From Bacteroidetes bacterium UBA4416 (GTDB lineage Bacteria; Bacteroidota; Bacteroidia; B-17B0; Aurantibacillaceae), in assembly GCA_002390745.1 (NCBI GenBank), contig DGQK01000021.1, positions 39,087-48,806 of the forward strand: DNA of 9,720 nucleotides, read 5' to 3'. This document shows positions 7,641 to 9,720 of the stretch, piece after piece. The notes beneath the pieces were generated by a model. It saw only the letters and a list, made by a program, of their open reading frames with translations. It was not told where the DNA came from and did no database searches. The translations under genes and the position numbers were made by a program. Position 1 is the first letter of the stretch. Each line of letters starts with the position of its first letter.

Positions 7641-8081
7641 ATGAACTCTGAAACATCCGGAAAACCCTTAAATTCAACAGTCAAAACAAGCAACACCATG
7701 CATTCCTTTGTCGAAATAAAAAAGCCCTGCCATGAAACCCTTGAGGCTAAAAAGCCCGGAGAAAAGGGAAATTACTGCAAAAGCTGCCAAACCCTGGTGA
7801 TTGATTTTACCGGGATGACACCCGAAGAGATCGCTGCTTATTTTTCAGATGGAAAAAACCAGTCTGTTTGCGGCACTTACAATAGAACGGATGTCAAAAC
7901 GGACGATGCCTTTTACAATTTCATCTCCCTGCTTCATGCGAAAAAAATGAAATTCCTGGCGCTGCTGATCGTTGGCATACTGGTGCTGACGGGCTGCAAA
8001 TCAAGAAAAAATATCAGCTATACGGCTCAGGGAAGCAGAATTCTGGATGAACATAAACCTTCCATCGAAAACTTAAAATAA
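7641..8081 (+). CDS. Small protein with Bacteroidota four-cysteine domain and lipoprotein-like membrane segment
   Basis: Function unknown. It has 146 residues. Residues about 24-85 resemble a short domain often found at the N terminus of Bacteroidota TonB-like and other membrane proteins: IKKPCHE, EKGNYCKSC, VIDFTGMTPEEI and SVCGTYNR, with cysteines C30, C46, C49 and C77 spaced as for a zinc or redox site. The usual Trp after the first cysteine is replaced by Leu. One hydrophobic segment follows (about 104-118, FLALLIVGILVLTGC), then a 27-residue polar tail. That segment has its own ATG at 7947 and a lipobox LTGC (C119), so a short separate lipoprotein is possible. The real N terminus could be the ATG at 7698, just before the recognisable domain. 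The stop overlaps the next ATG by one base (TAATG), implying coupling. Confidence 0.75.
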   Translation: MNSETSGKPLNSTVKTSNTMHSFVEIKKPCHETLEAKKPGEKGNYCKSCQTLVIDFTGMTPEEIAAYFSDGKNQSVCGTYNRTDVKTDDAFYNFISLLHAKKMKFLALLIVGILVLTGCKSRKNISYTAQGSRILDEHKPSIENLK

Positions 8082-8449
8082 TGCAGACACTTTCCTTATC
8101 CAATAAACACATCGCGACAACCTGGTTTGAAGCCTTCAACGGGCACGACCTCGAAAAACTTTTATCGCTGTACGATAACAAGGCCCAACACTACAGCCCC
8201 AAATTAAAAGCGCGCCTCCCCGAAACCAAAGGCCTCATCAAAGGCAAGGAGGCCCTGCGCAGCTGGTGGCAGGATGCGTTCGACCGCTTTCCGACTCTGC
8301 AGTACGAAGTCATCAGGCTTACTGCCGATGAAGAGCAGGTGTTCATGGAATACATTCGCCATGTGGAAGGCGAGGAAGATCTTCCGGTAGGCGAAGTCCT
8401 GCAAATCGAAAACGGCCTGATCGTTTTTTCGAGGGTTTACCACGGGTAA
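8081..8449 (+). CDS. NTF2/SnoaL-like protein
   Basis: A 122-residue single-domain protein of the NTF2-like superfamily (SnoaL-like polyketide cyclase/ester-binding group). Recognisable elements are the N-terminal helix and turn TTWFEAFNGHDLEKLLSLYD (residues 13-32), GKEALRSWWQDAF (55-67) and the closing strands VGEVLQIENGLIVFSRVYHG (103-122). Members are small cone-shaped barrels that bind or isomerise hydrophobic ligands; many have no known role, and no substrate can be named here. It has no signal peptide, so it should be cytoplasmic. The ATG shares a base with the preceding stop codon, so it is likely translated from the same message. A 54-base gap without a clear terminator or promoter follows. 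Confidence 0.82.
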   Translation: MQTLSLSNKHIATTWFEAFNGHDLEKLLSLYDNKAQHYSPKLKARLPETKGLIKGKEALRSWWQDAFDRFPTLQYEVIRLTADEEQVFMEYIRHVEGEEDLPVGEVLQIENGLIVFSRVYHG

Positions 8450-8503
8450 TATTTAACAGCTATTAACGGGCAGTTCCGGGAAGAATTCGTAATTTAGAAG
8501 GTC

Positions 8504-9720
8504 ATGAAAAAGCTGCTTTTACTCCCTTTGTTTTTATTGGTATCTCTTCATAGCATGGCCAGCTACCTGCTGCTGCCAATGGACGAAACGCAAAAGAACC
8601 ATCTGAAATCCTATGGCATTGCCTACTGGGCGCTCAAAGGTGAGCTGGAGATCCAGTGGCTGACCAATTACCGCGGAGGGAGCTTTTTAATTCCGAATTC
8701 CAAACCCGTTGCCAATGAATGCACCATCCGCGGCGTTACCTTCGAGGTGATCTCCGATGCTCAGGCCAACGGGATCCTCGCGGAGATCGCCAATCCGGAG
8801 GTGAACCAGGACGCCATCAAGCTGGAAAAAGCACCGAAGATCGCGGTGTACTCTCCGAAGATCAAACAACCCTGGGATGATGCCGTAACACTGGTATTGA
8901 AGTATGCTGAAATTCCGTACGATGTGGTCTATGACGACGAGATCATCGGCGATAAGCTGAAAGATTACGACTGGCTTCACCTGCACCATGAAGATTTTAC
9001 CGGGCAATACGGCCGCTTCTATGCAGGCTTTGCCAACAGTGCCTGGTACCAGAACGAAGTACGCGACAACGAAGCTACCGCCAAGCGCCTGGGTTTTGAA
9101 AAGGTATCGCAGCTAAAGCTGGCTGTTGCCAAAAAGATCAACGATTATGTGTTTACCGGTGGCTTCCTGTTTGCGATGTGCAGTGCCACCGACAGCTACG
9201 ATATTGCCCTGGCCTGCGAAGGCATCGACATCTGCGAAACGATGTTTGACCACGATCCGGCCGATCCGGCAATGAACCGTAAGATCGACTACAGCAAAGG
9301 TTACGCCTTTGAGAAATACCAGCTCAGCACCAACCCATATGAATATGAATTTTCCACCATCGATGCAACCACCACACGCATGCAATACGGCATGACGGAA
9401 GCCACCGATGTGTTTACCCTCTTTGAGTTTTCTGCCAAATGGGACCCTGTGCCCACCATGCTCTGCCAGAACCATACCCAGACCATCAAAGGCTTTTACG
9501 GGCAAACCACGGCTTTTACAAAAAATTACATCAAGAAAAACATCCTGATCCTCGGTGAATCCAAAGCCTATAATGAAGCGCGTTATATCCACGGCGACCA
9601 CGGCAAAGGCACCTGGACCTTTTACGGAGGCCACGACCCCGAAGACTACCAGCATCGCGTGGAAGATCCACCGACCGACCTCAGCCTCCATCCCAACTCA
9701 CCGGGCTACCGCCTGATCCT
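8504..9720 (+). CDS. Secreted protein of the Bacteroidota family often labelled 'asparagine synthetase B' (3' end cut off)
   Basis: An open frame of 405 codons runs off the right edge, so the C terminus is missing, probably by only some tens of residues. It begins with a signal peptide (MKKLLLLPLFLLVSLHSMA, then SYLLLPMD), so the product is exported. From memory it matches a conserved Bacteroidota family commonly annotated as asparagine synthetase B, but I see none of the expected features of that enzyme (no N-terminal catalytic Cys2, no ATP pyrophosphatase SGGxDS loop), so that name is doubtful. The middle and C-terminal part has a flavodoxin-like/class I amidotransferase or ThuA-like appearance: AVYSPKI strand, DWLHLHHEDF (156-165), GGFLFAMCSATDSYD with C226 at a nucleophile-elbow-like position, then HGDHG (363-367) and GGHDPEDY (375-382). 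Catalytic activity is unproven. It lies 54 bases after the SnoaL-like gene. Confidence 0.78.
   Translation, partial: MKKLLLLPLFLLVSLHSMASYLLLPMDETQKNHLKSYGIAYWALKGELEIQWLTNYRGGSFLIPNSKPVANECTIRGVTFEVISDAQANGILAEIANPEVNQDAIKLEKAPKIAVYSPKIKQPWDDAVTLVLKYAEIPYDVVYDDEIIGDKLKDYDWLHLHHEDFTGQYGRFYAGFANSAWYQNEVRDNEATAKRLGFEKVSQLKLAVAKKINDYVFTGGFLFAMCSATDSYDIALACEGIDICETMFDHDPADPAMNRKIDYSKGYAFEKYQLSTNPYEYEFSTIDATTTRMQYGMTEATDVFTLFEFSAKWDPVPTMLCQNHTQTIKGFYGQTTAFTKNYIKKNILILGESKAYNEARYIHGDHGKGTWTFYGGHDPEDYQHRVEDPPTDLSLHPNSPGYRLI

Noticed and set aside
7941..7950. Run of seven A as a possible programmed frameshift site
   Set aside because: The frame continues normally through it to a coupled stop, and no downstream stimulatory structure is seen; it is only noted as context for the internal ATG.
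8450..8503. TAATA/TATTA inverted repeat as a possible terminator
   Set aside because: The stem is only five A/T pairs and no T-run follows.
9113..9691. Minus-strand open frame of 192 codons, and one at 8687-9007
   Set aside because: The plus strand here carries a 405-codon frame with a signal peptide and family-like motifs; the minus-strand frames are its shadow.

Overview
The window looks like ordinary chromosomal DNA from a member of the Bacteroidota, probably near the Chitinophagaceae/Cytophagales by general impression; the genus cannot be fixed from the sequence alone. The evidence is roughly balanced base composition, A-rich rather than Shine-Dalgarno-led start regions, signal peptides ending in SAQ or HAQ, a lipoprotein with an acidic stretch after its lipobox cysteine, and a short four-cysteine domain characteristic of this phylum.

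Layout. Bases 1-113 hold no gene I can identify, only a possible gene tail. A minus-strand prolyl oligopeptidase (114-2219) starts only 20 bases from a divergent plus-strand AlkD-like DNA alkylation repair protein (2240-3058). The repair gene overlaps by four bases a secreted GH73-type glucosaminidase with two LysM domains (3055-3969). That gene converges, with an 8-base gap, on a two-gene minus-strand operon: a YtcJ-like amidohydrolase lipoprotein (5830-7515) followed by a UbiD-family decarboxylase (3978-5813). A 125-base divergent intergenic region separates this operon from a plus-strand set: a small four-cysteine/membrane protein (7641-8081), an NTF2/SnoaL-like protein overlapping it by one base (8081-8449), and a secreted protein of the family often labelled 'asparagine synthetase B' in Bacteroidota, cut by the window end (8504-9720).

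How the genes relate. Several products should act in the envelope: the oligopeptidase on proline-containing peptides, the glucosaminidase on peptidoglycan, and the amidohydrolase as a lipoprotein that may be surface exposed. The UbiD-type enzyme is cytoplasmic and would need prenylated FMN from a UbiX not present here. I see no single pathway linking all of them.

No mobile element, CRISPR array, tRNA, rRNA or defence system was found. The least expected signals are two related GC-rich segments sharing CCGGA and GGCAGGAGGA, one forming the 3' end of the repair gene and one apparently inserted in frame in the amidohydrolase, and a complete lipoprotein-type signal peptide with its own ATG inside the four-cysteine gene.
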